Of a DNA stretch of 64,000 nucleotides, positions 19,394-28,450 are shown piece after piece. The notes beneath the pieces were generated by a model. The model was not told where the DNA came from, did not search any database, and worked only from the letters and a program-made list of their open reading frames with translations. Positions within the stretch are counted from its first letter, which is position 1. Every line of letters begins with the position of its first letter. The stretch spans positions 31,163 to 95,162 of the forward strand of contig JALZUD010000043.1 of assembly GCA_023301725.1 (NCBI GenBank). The letters are read 5' to 3'. The position numbers and the translations under genes are program-made. This DNA is from Granulosicoccus sp. GTDB lineage: Bacteria; Pseudomonadota; Gammaproteobacteria; Granulosicoccales; Granulosicoccaceae.

Positions 19394-20155
19394 TCAAGCC
19401 CCCTTCACGCTAGCCATACGGCTTTGATAGTCGTCAGCAAGTGCCTGCGCTGCAGGTAGATCTATCGTGCCTTCGTACAAGGCGCGTCCCACAATCGCAC
19501 CTTCAATACCTGTTTGAATATGCTCGCCCAGAGACTCGATATCAGCCAAGGTGGATACACCGCCAGAGGCGATAACGGGAATACCTACCGCTGTGGCAAG
19601 TGCAGCTGTTGCTTCTGTATTAACCCCTTGCATCATGCCATCGCGGCTGATGTCGGTATAGACAATGGCGCTCACGCCTGAGTTCTCGAAACGCTGAGCC
19701 AGCGATACCGCTGTTACCGTGGAAGATTCAGCCCATCCGTCAGTAGCCACAAATCCGTCATTAGCATCTAGGCCCACGATAACGTGTCCAGGAAATTCAC
19801 GACACAGTTGATCAACAAACTCAGGTTGTTTGAGCGCCAAAGTACCGATGATCAAATACTCGATACCGGCATCCAAATAAGACTGCGCCGTCTCTATAGA
19901 ACGAATGCCACCGCCGATTTGCACCGGCACGCCAGCACACGCGGTGCAAATAGCCTTAACAACATCGGCGTTTCTGGGCAACCCGGCAAACGCACCGTCC
20001 AGATCAACCAGATGGATTCTGCGGGCACCCAATTTTAGCCAACGAACAGCGACCGCAACAGGGTCATCATCAAACACTGTGTCGTCTTCCATGCGCCCCT
20101 GTCGTAAGCGCACGCACTTGCCATCCTTGAGATCAATAGCCGGAATAATAATCAT
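19394..20155 (-). CDS. hisA: ProFAR isomerase (1-(5-phosphoribosyl)-5-[(5-phosphoribosylamino)methylideneamino]imidazole-4-carboxamide isomerase)
   Basis: HisA performs the Amadori rearrangement of ProFAR to PRFAR. The 253-residue barrel is homologous to HisF: '[18 protein letters not shown]' with the catalytic Asp, 'QIGGGIRS', '[12 protein letters not shown]' with the second Asp, and '[12 protein letters not shown]'. It lies between hisH (46 bp upstream) and hisF (adjacent). Confidence 0.98.
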   Translation of the reverse strand: MIIIPAIDLKDGKCVRLRQGRMEDDTVFDDDPVAVAVRWLKLGARRIHLVDLDGAFAGLPRNADVVKAICTACAGVPVQIGGGIRSIETAQSYLDAGIEYLIIGTLALKQPEFVDQLCREFPGHVIVGLDANDGFVATDGWAESSTVTAVSLAQRFENSGVSAIVYTDISRDGMMQGVNTEATAALATAVGIPVIASGGVSTLADIESLGEHIQTGIEGAIVGRALYEGTIDLPAAQALADDYQSRMASVKGA

Positions 20156-20201
20156 GTGTCACCAGTTGTAGTGTATGAGCGCAAGAAACTTGTCAGTCAG
20201 G

Positions 20202-20846
20202 CTAAACCTGAGCATTCCATTGCACAAAATTCTTGAGTAATTGAAGACCCGCATCGGCACTTTTTTCCGGATGAAACTGACAGGCAAACACATTGTCTTG
20301 CGCAACAGACACGGCAATTCGATGCCCATAGTCACAGAAGCCAGAAACGGTATCGTTGTTCGAGGGCACACAGTAATAGCTGTGCGCAAAATAGAAGCGA
20401 GAACCGTCTTCAATGCCTTGCCACAGCGGATGCGCCTTAGCCTGCATCACCTTACTCCAGCCCATATGTGGCACTTTCAATCGTACGCCGTCGTCTGTAT
20501 GCAATGGGTGCTCAAAACGTTTTGCTTCACCTGGCATAACGGACAGGCACTTGACACCGTCGTTCTCTTCGCTTTGATCAAACAAGACTTGATATCCCAT
20601 GCAGATCCCCAGAAAAGGCTGACCCGACAGCGCCCCTGACAGCAATTCTGCCAAGCCATGTTGCTGGATTGCTGCCATGCAATCTGCTGCAGCCCCCTGT
20701 CCCGGGCAGACGATTTTATCTGCTGAACGAATAATGGCTTCGTCATCCGTGACAACCACCTCATGCTCGGGCGCTACGTGCTCTATAGCCTTGGACACCG
20801 AGTGAAGATTACCCATGCCATAGTCTATGACTGCAATGCGCTGCAT
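20202..20846 (-). CDS. hisH: Imidazole glycerol phosphate synthase, glutamine amidotransferase subunit
   Basis: HisH hydrolyses glutamine and channels ammonia to HisF. The start was set at ATG 20846 because homologues begin with 'IAVIDYGMGNL'; the frame is open further upstream but that sequence is unrelated. The 214-residue class I amidotransferase shows the nucleophile Cys in 'FLGICMGYQ', the oxyanion strand 'PGQGAA', and the His/Glu pair in 'ACQFHPEKS'. It follows hisB by 37 bp. Confidence 0.97.
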   Translation of the reverse strand: MQRIAVIDYGMGNLHSVSKAIEHVAPEHEVVVTDDEAIIRSADKIVCPGQGAAADCMAAIQQHGLAELLSGALSGQPFLGICMGYQVLFDQSEENDGVKCLSVMPGEAKRFEHPLHTDDGVRLKVPHMGWSKVMQAKAHPLWQGIEDGSRFYFAHSYYCVPSNNDTVSGFCDYGHRIAVSVAQDNVFACQFHPEKSADAGLQLLKNFVQWNAQV

Positions 20847-20883
20847 TGTCTTTAGTTCCAATAGTTTAGTGAAGGAGCTTGTG

Positions 20884-21477
20884 CTACAAGCTGCCCTTGG
20901 TTGAAGGCATCGCATCAGCGGCACGTTCGTCAATAGCACACGCCATGCGCAACGCACGACCGAATGCCTTAAACAGTGTCTCTATTTTGTGGTGATCGTT
21001 CTCGCCACGAATAACATCCATATGCAGGGTTGCCTTGGCATGATTAGCAAAGCCTTGAAAGAACTCGGATGCCAAGTCAACATCAAAATTGCCCACTTTG
21101 GGTCTTTTAAAATCTGCGTGAAAATGCAGACCTGGACGCCCTGAGAAATCAATAACCACGCGGGACAGTGATTCATCAAGCGGCACGTAGGCGTGACCGT
21201 AGCGCGCTATGCCACGGCGATCACCCAGAGCCGTGTTGAACGCATCACCCAGAGTTATGCCGATGTCCTCAACGCTGTGGTGGTCATCAATATGCACATC
21301 ACCGTCGCAAGAGATGCTGAGATCGAACAACCCATGCCTGGAAATCTGGTCGAGCATGTGATCAAGAAACGGCACACCCGAGGCGAAGTGTCCTTTGCCA
21401 GAACCGTCCAAAGACAGCTCGACACCGATGGATGTCTCCAGAGTCTTGCGCTCTAACTTAGCTATTCGAGATGACAT
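20884..21477 (-). CDS. hisB: Imidazoleglycerol-phosphate dehydratase (monofunctional)
   Basis: HisB dehydrates imidazole glycerol phosphate to imidazole acetol phosphate. The 197-residue protein lacks the histidinol-phosphatase domain found in enterics, so another gene must supply that step. Metal-binding motifs are visible: '[13 protein letters not shown]', '[11 protein letters not shown]' and '[13 protein letters not shown]'. Start at ATG 21477 has GGGAG and GAGAAG just upstream. It is first in hisB-H-A-F-I-E; hisG, hisD and hisC are not in this window. Confidence 0.97.
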   Translation of the reverse strand: MSSRIAKLERKTLETSIGVELSLDGSGKGHFASGVPFLDHMLDQISRHGLFDLSISCDGDVHIDDHHSVEDIGITLGDAFNTALGDRRGIARYGHAYVPLDESLSRVVIDFSGRPGLHFHADFKRPKVGNFDVDLASEFFQGFANHAKATLHMDVIRGENDHHKIETLFKAFGRALRMACAIDERAADAMPSTKGSL

Positions 21478-21702
21478 CTTCTCAAAACTCCCGCAAAACG
21501 CGAAAGCATACACTTTCCCGACGCCAAGTTGACGTCTCAGTGCGCTAAGAATGAGTGCAGAGGCGTGGTATCAGCCTGTTTAGGCAAACAAAACTCGCAT
21601 CACGAGCCGGATAACACAAAATTCGGTGCACTTTTTTCAACAAAAGGGCGAGTCTTGTCTCATCTCAATGTGGTTTAACTGAGGAGCAGCTCAGAACCCA
21701 GC

Positions 21703-22146
21703 TCAGGGATCTACGTTTAGCCAGAATGTCACGGGGCCATCATTAACTAGCGCGACCTGCATATCAGCACCGAATTGTCCTGCACCAAAACTGCTCACAG
21801 CCGGCTCCGCAATGGTCACCAGATACTCGAACAGCGATTTGGCCAGTTGCGGCGCAGCGGCTCCGGAGAATCCCGGCCGTCGCCCTTTGGCAGTATCAGC
21901 AACCAGGGTGAATTGCGGCACTAGCAGTAGTCCACCCTCGGATTGGAGCAAATCAAGGTTCATGCGCCCATCGTGATCCGGGAATATACGGTAACTCAAC
22001 AATCTATCCAGAAGCTTTGACGCCGTTTGTTGAGTGTCGGCTTTCTCGATGCCGATTAAAGCCAACATGCCAACGTTAGTTCTCGCGATACAGTCATCAG
22101 AAACCGTGACAGATGCCTCATTTACGCGTTGAATCAGTGCTTTCAT
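21703..22146 (-). CDS. dtd: D-aminoacyl-tRNA deacylase
   Basis: DTD removes D-amino acids (and glycine) wrongly attached to tRNA. The 147-residue length and motifs fit: 'QRVNEASVTV' at the start, 'LLVPQFTLVADTAKGRRPGFSGAA' (the SQFTL-equivalent, with Pro in place of the usual Ser) and the C-terminal 'NDGPVTFWLNV', containing the Gly-cisPro element that excludes L-amino acids. It is upstream of hisB on the same strand with a 225-bp gap. Confidence 0.95.
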   Translation of the reverse strand: MKALIQRVNEASVTVSDDCIARTNVGMLALIGIEKADTQQTASKLLDRLLSYRIFPDHDGRMNLDLLQSEGGLLLVPQFTLVADTAKGRRPGFSGAAAPQLAKSLFEYLVTIAEPAVSSFGAGQFGADMQVALVNDGPVTFWLNVDP

Positions 22147-22218
22147 GGGTTTATTTTTGTGCTGTGTTTTTCAAAGTAAGAATTTTCCTACTCAAATTTC
22201 AGATTTTTCTGACTCGAA

Positions 22219-22247
22219 TTGGCGGCTATTCCTATAGAAATTATCCT
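22219..22247 (+). promoter_or_regulatory. Candidate sigma-70 promoter in the gene-free stretch after dtd
   Basis: TTGGCG (22219-22224) and TATCCT (22242-22247) are spaced by 17 bp; each matches four of six consensus bases. It could start a transcript near 22254 running through the hairpin-rich region towards lpxL. Confidence 0.3.
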
Positions 22248-22332
22248 ATCTGTCGTTGATACTAACGATGTTTTCAGGGTTGGCATAGTTATGGAGGCAC
22301 CGCCAGCGTCTGCGCGACTGCACAGATGCTCT

Positions 22333-22546
22333 GCTCATTGATGAGCGTAGTGTTTGATTGCAAAATCAAAAGCTGAGCCGTGAAAAGTTCATCTCTGGCA
22401 TGGAGTTGGAGATTATTGGAGCGACATGAGGTCAATCCATAAGCCTAAGGAATCTGCCTGCCCTAGCCCACGCTGTTACCCCCTAACCGTGGAGCTTTGG
22501 GCAGGCAGCTAGGTCTTAATCCTAGCGTCTCACCCAATCTCTGGCA
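22333..22546 (+). ncRNA. Hairpin-rich intergenic element, possible structured RNA
   Basis: The 584-bp stretch 22147-22730 holds no convincing gene but many inverted repeats. In order: GCTCA/TGAGC (22333-22346); TTTGAT/ATCAAA (22353-22370); a long hairpin with a perfect 10-bp base CTGCCTGCCC/GGGCAGGCAG (22454-22463, 22499-22508) continued inward by AGC/GCT and CCACG/CGTGG, with a C-rich 15-nt loop; then CTAGG/CCTAG (22509-22525). GAGATT (22409-22414) can close the whole with AATCTC (22536-22541). A perfect direct repeat ATCTCTGGCA flanks the main part (22391-22400, 22537-22546). It does not show the hallmarks of 4.5S, tmRNA or RNase P RNA, and any 6S likeness is slight. It could be an RNA gene, an lpxL leader or a small mobile element. 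Confidence 0.4.
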
Positions 22547-22730
22547 CAGTGCTTCAACATATAGCGCTTTCTCTTTATGCGATCAGGTCGTGTCGCACGG
22601 CTCTCAAGCGCCTCGACACCAGCAACAGAAAAAGCAGCAGGCTACACTTGTATTTGAAGCCTCCTGAGAACGTACCAAAAAGCATGTTACTGCTGCCTGT
22701 CATATCGCTCAATAACCACCGGAACCCTGC

Positions 22731-23618
22731 ATGATTGCCAAAATCATTGGCATTACTTTGCGTGTGCTCGGTGCCCTGCCATTATCGCTTAATCAGCTAG
22801 TCGGTCGAAGTCTCGGTAGGCTTGCCTGGATGACAAACAGCAGCGCTCGCCGCATTACTGAATTCAATCTGCAACACTGCTTTCCTGATATGGACCAAAA
22901 AGAGCGACAGAGTCTGGCGTTCAATAGCTTGATGCATATCGGACAGCAGTTCACAGAGAGCGGATGGATCTGGCATCGTCCACTTGCGCAATCCCGCCCT
23001 CTCATTAAAGAAGTCATTGGTGAACAATTCCTAAACGACGCCATAGCGTCCAAGCGAGGCGTCATCATTTGCACGCCACACATAGGCAACTGGGAGCTTT
23101 CCCCCCTGTACATGTCGGGCTTCGGCAGCCTCTCCTATTTTTACAAAAGCCCCAGAATGTCCGAATTGGGGCCCCTATTAATAAAATGGCGTTCTCACAT
23201 CGGAGGCAAACCCATACCCTTGGATACGGGCGGTATTCGTGAAGCCCTCAAAGTGTTGAAACGCGGCGATATTCTGGGAATACTGCCTGATCAGGAGCCA
23301 GACCAAGACAACGGGGTCTACGCGCCGTTTTTCAAACAACCTGCGCTAACCATGACGTTACTCTCGCGTCTGGCGGGGCGTAGCAAGGCTCACGTTTTGT
23401 ACTTGGTACTGGAAAGGTTGCCTAAATCTCAAGGCTGGCGTATGCACTTTCTACCGTCTGATCCAGGTATTTACGACAATGACCCGCAGACATCAGCAGC
23501 AGCGATCAATCAAGGCGTGGAACGCTGTATTGCCATCGCTCCAGAACAGTACGTCTGGAGCTATAAACGCTTTAGCACAAAATCTGACGGCTCCCGACGA
23601 AGATACCCACGAAAATGA
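22731..23618 (+). CDS. Lipid A biosynthesis (KDO)2-lipid IVA acyltransferase, LpxL/HtrB family
   Basis: A 295-residue inner-membrane-associated acyltransferase that adds a secondary acyl chain to lipid A. It shows the H-x4-E catalytic motif in 'CTPHIGNWELSPLY' (His about residue 106) and 'LGILPDQEPDQDNGVYAPFF', both typical of LpxL/LpxM/LpxP. The N-terminus has a hydrophobic anchor ('IIGITLRVLGALPL'). Which acyl chain it transfers cannot be told from sequence. A CGGAA ribosome-like site precedes the ATG. It stands alone ahead of the thi operon. Confidence 0.93.
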   Translation: MIAKIIGITLRVLGALPLSLNQLVGRSLGRLAWMTNSSARRITEFNLQHCFPDMDQKERQSLAFNSLMHIGQQFTESGWIWHRPLAQSRPLIKEVIGEQFLNDAIASKRGVIICTPHIGNWELSPLYMSGFGSLSYFYKSPRMSELGPLLIKWRSHIGGKPIPLDTGGIREALKVLKRGDILGILPDQEPDQDNGVYAPFFKQPALTMTLLSRLAGRSKAHVLYLVLERLPKSQGWRMHFLPSDPGIYDNDPQTSAAAINQGVERCIAIAPEQYVWSYKRFSTKSDGSRRRYPRK

Positions 23619-23690
23619 TGGGTCTTGCATCACCCGAGGCAAACCCGCACAATGTAGCTTGAGCGAGCCTAAAACTCGCTAAATATGATG

Positions 23691-23790
23691 ACTCAACGGG
23701 GTGCTGAAAAGCTGAGAGTCCGATTTGCTATTCGCAAGTTGGCACAACCCGCATAACCTGAACTGGGTAATACCAGCGTAGGGATTGAGT
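23691..23790 (+). promoter_or_regulatory. TPP (thiamine pyrophosphate) riboswitch ahead of thiBPQ
   Basis: The two conserved cores of the THI element are present: CTGAGA (23712-23717) and the ACCTGAACTGGGTAATACC block with AGCGTAGGGA (23756-23784), which bind the pyrimidine and pyrophosphate ends of TPP. ACTCAA (23691-23696) pairs with TTGAGT (23785-23790) as P1. No T-tract hairpin follows before the thiB start at 23834, so control is probably at translation initiation, repressing import when TPP is abundant. Confidence 0.96.
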
Positions 23791-23833
23791 TGCTGCTCCG
23801 ACAGTCATCATCCGATTAGCACTTCCGGTAACG

Positions 23834-24901
23834 ATGATCATGTTTCACTCTCGCTATAACTTGCGCAAGCTTTGCAGTCCTAAGGCTCAATCGCGGCTGT
23901 CGGTTTTGACCGCAATGCTTGCCACCTCCTCTTTGATTTTTGGCAACGCCTACGCTTCGACTACGCTCACGGTATATACCGACGAATCGTTCACAGCTGA
24001 CTGGGGCCCTGGCCCGATAATTAAAGAAGGCTTCGAAAAACAATGCGGCGACTGCACCCTTAATTTCGTGGCTTTGGACAGCTCAGCTGGCATTTTAAAC
24101 CGTGTGCAACTCGAAGGTAAAAACACGAAAGCCGATGTCATCGTCGGACTCAACGCCAATCAGATTGCTATTGCCGAAGATTCAGGGTTGTTGGCTCCAA
24201 GCGGTGTTGACACCAGCGACCTACAACTACCCATCGAATGGGATTCAGACACCTTCGTGCCGTACGACTTCGGATACTTTGCGTTCATCTACGACACAGA
24301 GGCCTTGTCCTCACCACCGACTAATTTTGAAGAACTGATTGCATCACCTGATGAGGGCATGATCATCATTCAGGATCCACGCACCAGCACAACAGGCTTT
24401 GGTTTGTTGTTGTGGTTAAAATCGATCTACGGCGATGAGGCTGCCGCTAAATGGGAAGCACTGCAACCGCGGATACTCACTGTCACCAAAGGTTTTAGCG
24501 AAGCCTACTTTTCGCTGTTCCTCAATGGTGAGGCACCCATGGTTCTGAGTTACAGCACATCGCCCGGATATCACATGGAAGTTGATAAAACCGAGCGTTA
24601 TCAAGCAGTCGCTTTTGATGAAGGTCACTACCTTCAGGTGGAGTTAGCTGCACTACTCAAAAGCTCACCTAACAAAGAGCTTGGGCAAGAATTTCTGCGC
24701 TACCTGATTGATCAGGACGCCCAAGCAACCATACCACTGGGTAATGTCATGTATCCCGTTGTAGAACTCGAAGATGGCCTACCTGAATCGTTCTCCAAAC
24801 TTATAGAACCCGCAAGCACTCGGCTTTTCTCTTCAGAGGAGGTGCGGGATAATCGCCGCGCATGGATAGACGAGTGGCTTGAATCCTCTTCGGGATGGTA
24901 G
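23834..24901 (+). CDS. thiB: Thiamine ABC transporter, periplasmic substrate-binding protein
   Basis: The 355-residue protein has an N-terminal signal peptide (cleavage near A-Y-A-S, about residue 42) and the periplasmic binding fold of ThiB: 'LTVYTDESFTADWGPGPIIKEGFEKQCG', 'ADVIVGLNANQI', 'PYDFGYFAFIYDTE', 'DPRTSTTGFGLLLWLK'. It captures thiamine or TPP in the periplasm. Placement directly after a TPP riboswitch and before thiP and thiQ confirms the assignment. ATG 23834 and ATG 23840 are both possible starts. The stop overlaps the first thiP start codon (ATGGTAG). Confidence 0.96.
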   Translation: MIMFHSRYNLRKLCSPKAQSRLSVLTAMLATSSLIFGNAYASTTLTVYTDESFTADWGPGPIIKEGFEKQCGDCTLNFVALDSSAGILNRVQLEGKNTKADVIVGLNANQIAIAEDSGLLAPSGVDTSDLQLPIEWDSDTFVPYDFGYFAFIYDTEALSSPPTNFEELIASPDEGMIIIQDPRTSTTGFGLLLWLKSIYGDEAAAKWEALQPRILTVTKGFSEAYFSLFLNGEAPMVLSYSTSPGYHMEVDKTERYQAVAFDEGHYLQVELAALLKSSPNKELGQEFLRYLIDQDAQATIPLGNVMYPVVELEDGLPESFSKLIEPASTRLFSSEEVRDNRRAWIDEWLESSSGW

Positions 24902-26580
24902 AGGCGAATACTCGTAATTTAACTGACACCATGAGCCAAACGCCGTCGCGGGCGTGGCCATGGTGGCTTAGTGGCACTCTGTCGCTGGTACTTATTGCCT
25001 TGCTGACAGTGCTACCAATGGCAGTCATGCTCATTGAAGCTGGCTCTATCAACTGGTCGGCAACAACGTCCAACGTGTTCAATCAACGCGTTGTGATTTT
25101 TAGCTTTGTGCAGGCGTCGCTTTCAACCCTACTCGCTCTAGGGCTTGCATTGCCAGTCGCACTCGCCCTAGCGCATACACAACACTTTGCAGGTCGCAGC
25201 CTGATCATTACCCTGTTCAGCTTGTCGCTGGTTATTCCTACCGTTGTGGCCATCTATGGCATTGTTGCCGTATTCGGCAAAGCTGGCTGGCTGAGTGCTT
25301 TACTGGCACAATTTGGCCTTGATCCTATTAAGCTCTATGGCTTGCAGGGTATTCTCATTGCACATGTTTTTTTCAACATGCCTCTAGCTGCGCGCGTGCT
25401 ACTCATGACGCTGGAATCCATCTCTCAAAATCAATGGCGATTGGCGCAGCAACTGGGCATGCGCCCACTGTCTATTTGGCGTTACATAGAATGGCCAGCC
25501 ATTCGCGGACAACTCCCCGGACTTGCCTTATTGATATTCACGCTTTGCTTTACTAGCTTTGCCATTGTCATGACACTAGGTGGTGGACCTAGAGCCACCA
25601 CTATTGAAGTCGCTGTATTTCAGGCGCTTCGGTTCGATTTTGACATTAGCACAGCAGTTGCGCTCGCTTTGGTGCAGCTTGGCATTTGCTTAGCACTGGC
25701 CTTGTTATCCACCCTGTTTAAAGCGGAGACTGGATTGGGCTTCGAAACCCTACTTAAACACTCACAAAACGGGCGTAAACTTTCGGATAAAACCCTTACA
25801 ACGCCATGGAGTGGTGCTTCGCATGTTGCAGTGAACCTTATCGTTATTAGCATAGCGAGCATCTTCGTATTGGCCCCACTGCTAGCGCTTGTATTAGCAG
25901 GCTTTAATGACAAAACACTCTGGGTATTACGAGATCCTCAAACTCTGCGGGCAATACTCAATACGGGGGCCGCAGCCCTAGCAGCCGCAACGCTGGCAAT
26001 AACGCTAGGACTTGGCTTACTGTTCAGCGCTCGGCATCTTCGAGTTCGTCTAAACCACGAGCGTAGTGGTTACGGACTACAACTAGCTGGCAATGTCATT
26101 CTTATACTGCCGCCTATTGTTTTAGGAACAGGCTTGTTTCTTTTGCTTCGACCCTATGCCGATGTTTTTTCTATTGGCCTGTTGTTGGTTATTCTCATCA
26201 ACAGTTTGATGGCTCTGCCCTTTGTTATTCGAATTCTGGAGAATCCTGTCGTGCAAACTGCTCGCAAGCACGACGCATTAGTGCACTCCTTAGGAATTCA
26301 TGGCCTATCCCGATGGCGCTTTATTGATTGGCCACAGCTACGCTCACCATTGGCTTTGGCATTTGCAGTATCTGCAACCTTATCGGCTGGAGATCTTAGC
26401 GCTATTGCTTTGTTTGGCTCTGAAAGAGTGACCACATTGCCGTTGTTACTCTACCAACGCATGGGCAGCCACCGACTGGAAGAAGCTGCCGTAACAGCAA
26501 GCTTACTTTTACTGTTGTGTCTTGCCCTCTTTGTGTTTTTACAATGGCTGATCAAGGAAAAAAAACATGCTAAAGCTTGA
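24895..26580 (+). CDS. thiP: Thiamine ABC transporter, permease
   Basis: A 561-residue inner-membrane protein with about twelve hydrophobic segments in two homologous halves, each with the EAA loop of ABC permeases ('QLGMRPLSIWRYIEWPAIRGQLPG' and 'SLGIHGLSRWRFIDWPQLRSPLAL'). This two-in-one layout is typical of ThiP. The ATG at 24895 overlaps the thiB stop, favouring translational coupling; an alternative start is ATG 24931. The end overlaps thiQ by 14 bp. Confidence 0.95.
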   Translation: MVEANTRNLTDTMSQTPSRAWPWWLSGTLSLVLIALLTVLPMAVMLIEAGSINWSATTSNVFNQRVVIFSFVQASLSTLLALGLALPVALALAHTQHFAGRSLIITLFSLSLVIPTVVAIYGIVAVFGKAGWLSALLAQFGLDPIKLYGLQGILIAHVFFNMPLAARVLLMTLESISQNQWRLAQQLGMRPLSIWRYIEWPAIRGQLPGLALLIFTLCFTSFAIVMTLGGGPRATTIEVAVFQALRFDFDISTAVALALVQLGICLALALLSTLFKAETGLGFETLLKHSQNGRKLSDKTLTTPWSGASHVAVNLIVISIASIFVLAPLLALVLAGFNDKTLWVLRDPQTLRAILNTGAAALAAATLAITLGLGLLFSARHLRVRLNHERSGYGLQLAGNVILILPPIVLGTGLFLLLRPYADVFSIGLLLVILINSLMALPFVIRILENPVVQTARKHDALVHSLGIHGLSRWRFIDWPQLRSPLALAFAVSATLSAGDLSAIALFGSERVTTLPLLLYQRMGSHRLEEAAVTASLLLLLCLALFVFLQWLIKEKKHAKA

Positions 26581-27220
26581 TCAAGCGCATCTATCGCTAG
26601 GTGAACGGCATTGGACATTCAACATCAGTCTTCACGCAAGTTGCACCTATGCCTTGTTGGGCCGCAGCGGCTCAGGCAAAAGCACCTTACTCAATCTTAT
26701 CGGTGGCTTTATACAACCCGATAGTGGGGAGATCGCTTGGCAGAATCAGACGCTGCTACAAAGCCAACCCGCACAACGCCCTATTACCACCTTGTTTCAA
26801 CAGAACAATCTGTTTGAACATTTAACGGTATGGCAGAACATTGCATTAGGCATTGCGCCCAACCTGCGTCTATCAAATGATAACAGCCACCGAGTGGATA
26901 CTGTCATCAAACACATCGGACTGGATGGCTATGCATCAAAGCGACCGCCACAGCTCTCGGGTGGAGAACAGCAGCGAGTGGCGTTAGCGCGCTGCCTGTT
27001 GAGACAAAAGCCCATACTCTTACTGGACGAACCCTTCAGTGCTCTGGATGCAACCACCCGCAATGAGATGATTGGTTTGCTGCACACAGTCATCAGTGAT
27101 ATTCGACCTTTGGTGATTATGATCACACATGATGAAGATGATGCTAAGGCGCTCAATGCACAAGTCTTGAACATGCAAGACACATCAGTGCATCTAGCCA
27201 CTGATTCGACTAATTCTTAA
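26567..27220 (+). CDS. thiQ: Thiamine ABC transporter, ATP-binding protein
   Basis: The 217-residue ATPase has Walker A 'GRSGSGKST' (about residue 33), the signature 'LSGGEQQRVALARCL', Walker B 'ILLLDEPFSALD' and the switch His in 'MITHDEDDA'. It powers ThiBP uptake. It overlaps thiP by 14 bp and ends the operon. Confidence 0.95.
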   Translation: MLKLDQAHLSLGERHWTFNISLHASCTYALLGRSGSGKSTLLNLIGGFIQPDSGEIAWQNQTLLQSQPAQRPITTLFQQNNLFEHLTVWQNIALGIAPNLRLSNDNSHRVDTVIKHIGLDGYASKRPPQLSGGEQQRVALARCLLRQKPILLLDEPFSALDATTRNEMIGLLHTVISDIRPLVIMITHDEDDAKALNAQVLNMQDTSVHLATDSTNS

Positions 27221-27272
27221 CACGGCTTGCCCCCGATACACCTTCACATCATGAGGTTCTCATCCAGTTTTT

Positions 27273-28337
27273 CTATGCGTTGAAAAAATCATGCAACACA
27301 GAAGCCACTCTGTTTACATCTTCGCTCGACACATCGGCGTGAGTGACCAAGCGACAACTCTTACCTCCGGCAGACAACAACACATTATGTGTTTTGGCAA
27401 ACTGCGCCAGCTGCTCCCCCACATCGTCAGCAAGATCTAGCCAAACCATATTGGTTTGTGTCCAGGCAGCACGCACTGTTGCACCTTTAACACCGTCCAT
27501 TGCAGCTGCAAGCTTTGCAGCATTATCGTGATCGTCTTTTAATCGATTAAGTCCATCAGTCAATGCAATCTGTCCAGCAGCGGCTAGAATGCCAGCCTGA
27601 CGCATTCCACCACCGGTGACTTTGCGCCAGCGTTTAGCCGTGTTGATGAACTGCGAACTACCTGCCAATAAAGAACCCACAGGTGCGCCTAAGCCTTTTG
27701 ACAGGCACAAAGAAACCGAATCAAAGCACTGGCCGATCTGTTTAAGTTCAACACCAAGCGCTACCGCGGCATTCGCTACGCGTGCCCCGTCCAGATGCAA
27801 ACCCAAGCTATGTTCCTTGGCAAACACTTGAGCCTGCTGCATGCTTTGCAGACTCTGAACCCGACCGTGTTGCGTGTTTTCAAGACATAGCAGACGTGTT
27901 TTAGCAAAGTGTATGTCGTCTTCTTTTATCAATTTTTTGACTTCTTTAAGGTCCAAGCCACCATTAGCATCCCAAGGCAGTGTTTGTGGTTGAATACCCC
28001 CTAATGCCGCAGCCCCTCCACCCTCATATTTATAGGTGTGAGAATCATCGCCCGCAATGTATTCATCACCTCGCTGGCAATGAGTGAGAAGCGCCACAAG
28101 ATTCGATTGAGTGCCAGTGGGCATAAACAAAGCGGCCTCATGGCCTAGCAATTCTGCTGTTTGCTCCTGCAGTGCATTAACCGTTGGGTCGTCACCATAG
28201 ACATCATCGCCCACGGAGGCATCACACATAGCACGGCGCATTGCCTCATTTGGACGGGTCACCGTATCGCTTCTAACATCAATCTGCCTAGCTGCCACTG
28301 AACTCACACTCACCACCGTATTTGAAGTAATAAACAC
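27273..28337 (-). CDS. ltaE: Low-specificity L-threonine aldolase
   Basis: A 354-residue PLP enzyme that splits threonine or allo-threonine into glycine and acetaldehyde. It shows 'DVRSDTVTRP', 'GDDVYGDDPTVNALQEQ', 'ALFMPTGTQSNLVAL', 'GLHLDGARVANA' and the PLP lysine in 'SLSKGLGAPVGSLLAG'. The first 17 residues before 'IDVRSDT' look non-homologous, so the true start could be slightly downstream. It is convergent with thiQ and 113 bp downstream of the thiamine pyrophosphokinase gene on the same strand. Confidence 0.94.
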   Translation of the reverse strand: MFITSNTVVSVSSVAARQIDVRSDTVTRPNEAMRRAMCDASVGDDVYGDDPTVNALQEQTAELLGHEAALFMPTGTQSNLVALLTHCQRGDEYIAGDDSHTYKYEGGGAAALGGIQPQTLPWDANGGLDLKEVKKLIKEDDIHFAKTRLLCLENTQHGRVQSLQSMQQAQVFAKEHSLGLHLDGARVANAAVALGVELKQIGQCFDSVSLCLSKGLGAPVGSLLAGSSQFINTAKRWRKVTGGGMRQAGILAAAGQIALTDGLNRLKDDHDNAAKLAAAMDGVKGATVRAAWTQTNMVWLDLADDVGEQLAQFAKTHNVLLSAGGKSCRLVTHADVSSEDVNRVASVLHDFFNA

Positions 28338-28450
28338 GCAATCGCCACGTGTACCGACTAAATTCTATTTTTGCGCAGACTATCCACTATTTGCCACTAA
28401 TCTGTCGCGCATGCCTTAGACAGAGGCTAGCAAAAGACCAAAAAAACACC

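Noticed and set aside
22391..22546. 6S RNA, 4.5S RNA or integron attC site
   Set aside because: The 4.5S GGTCAGGTCCGGAAGG-type core is absent; the 6S resemblance is limited to a short AAGCCTAA stretch and hairpin layout; no GTTRRRY/RYYYAAC pair for attC.
22549..22734. 61-codon plus-strand frame ahead of lpxL
   Set aside because: No ribosome site, composition unlike a protein, and it only touches the lpxL start; considered as a leader peptide but no attenuator-like codon run is present.
23797..23834. Intrinsic terminator downstream of the TPP riboswitch
   Set aside because: No hairpin followed by a T-run before thiB, so transcriptional control was not called.
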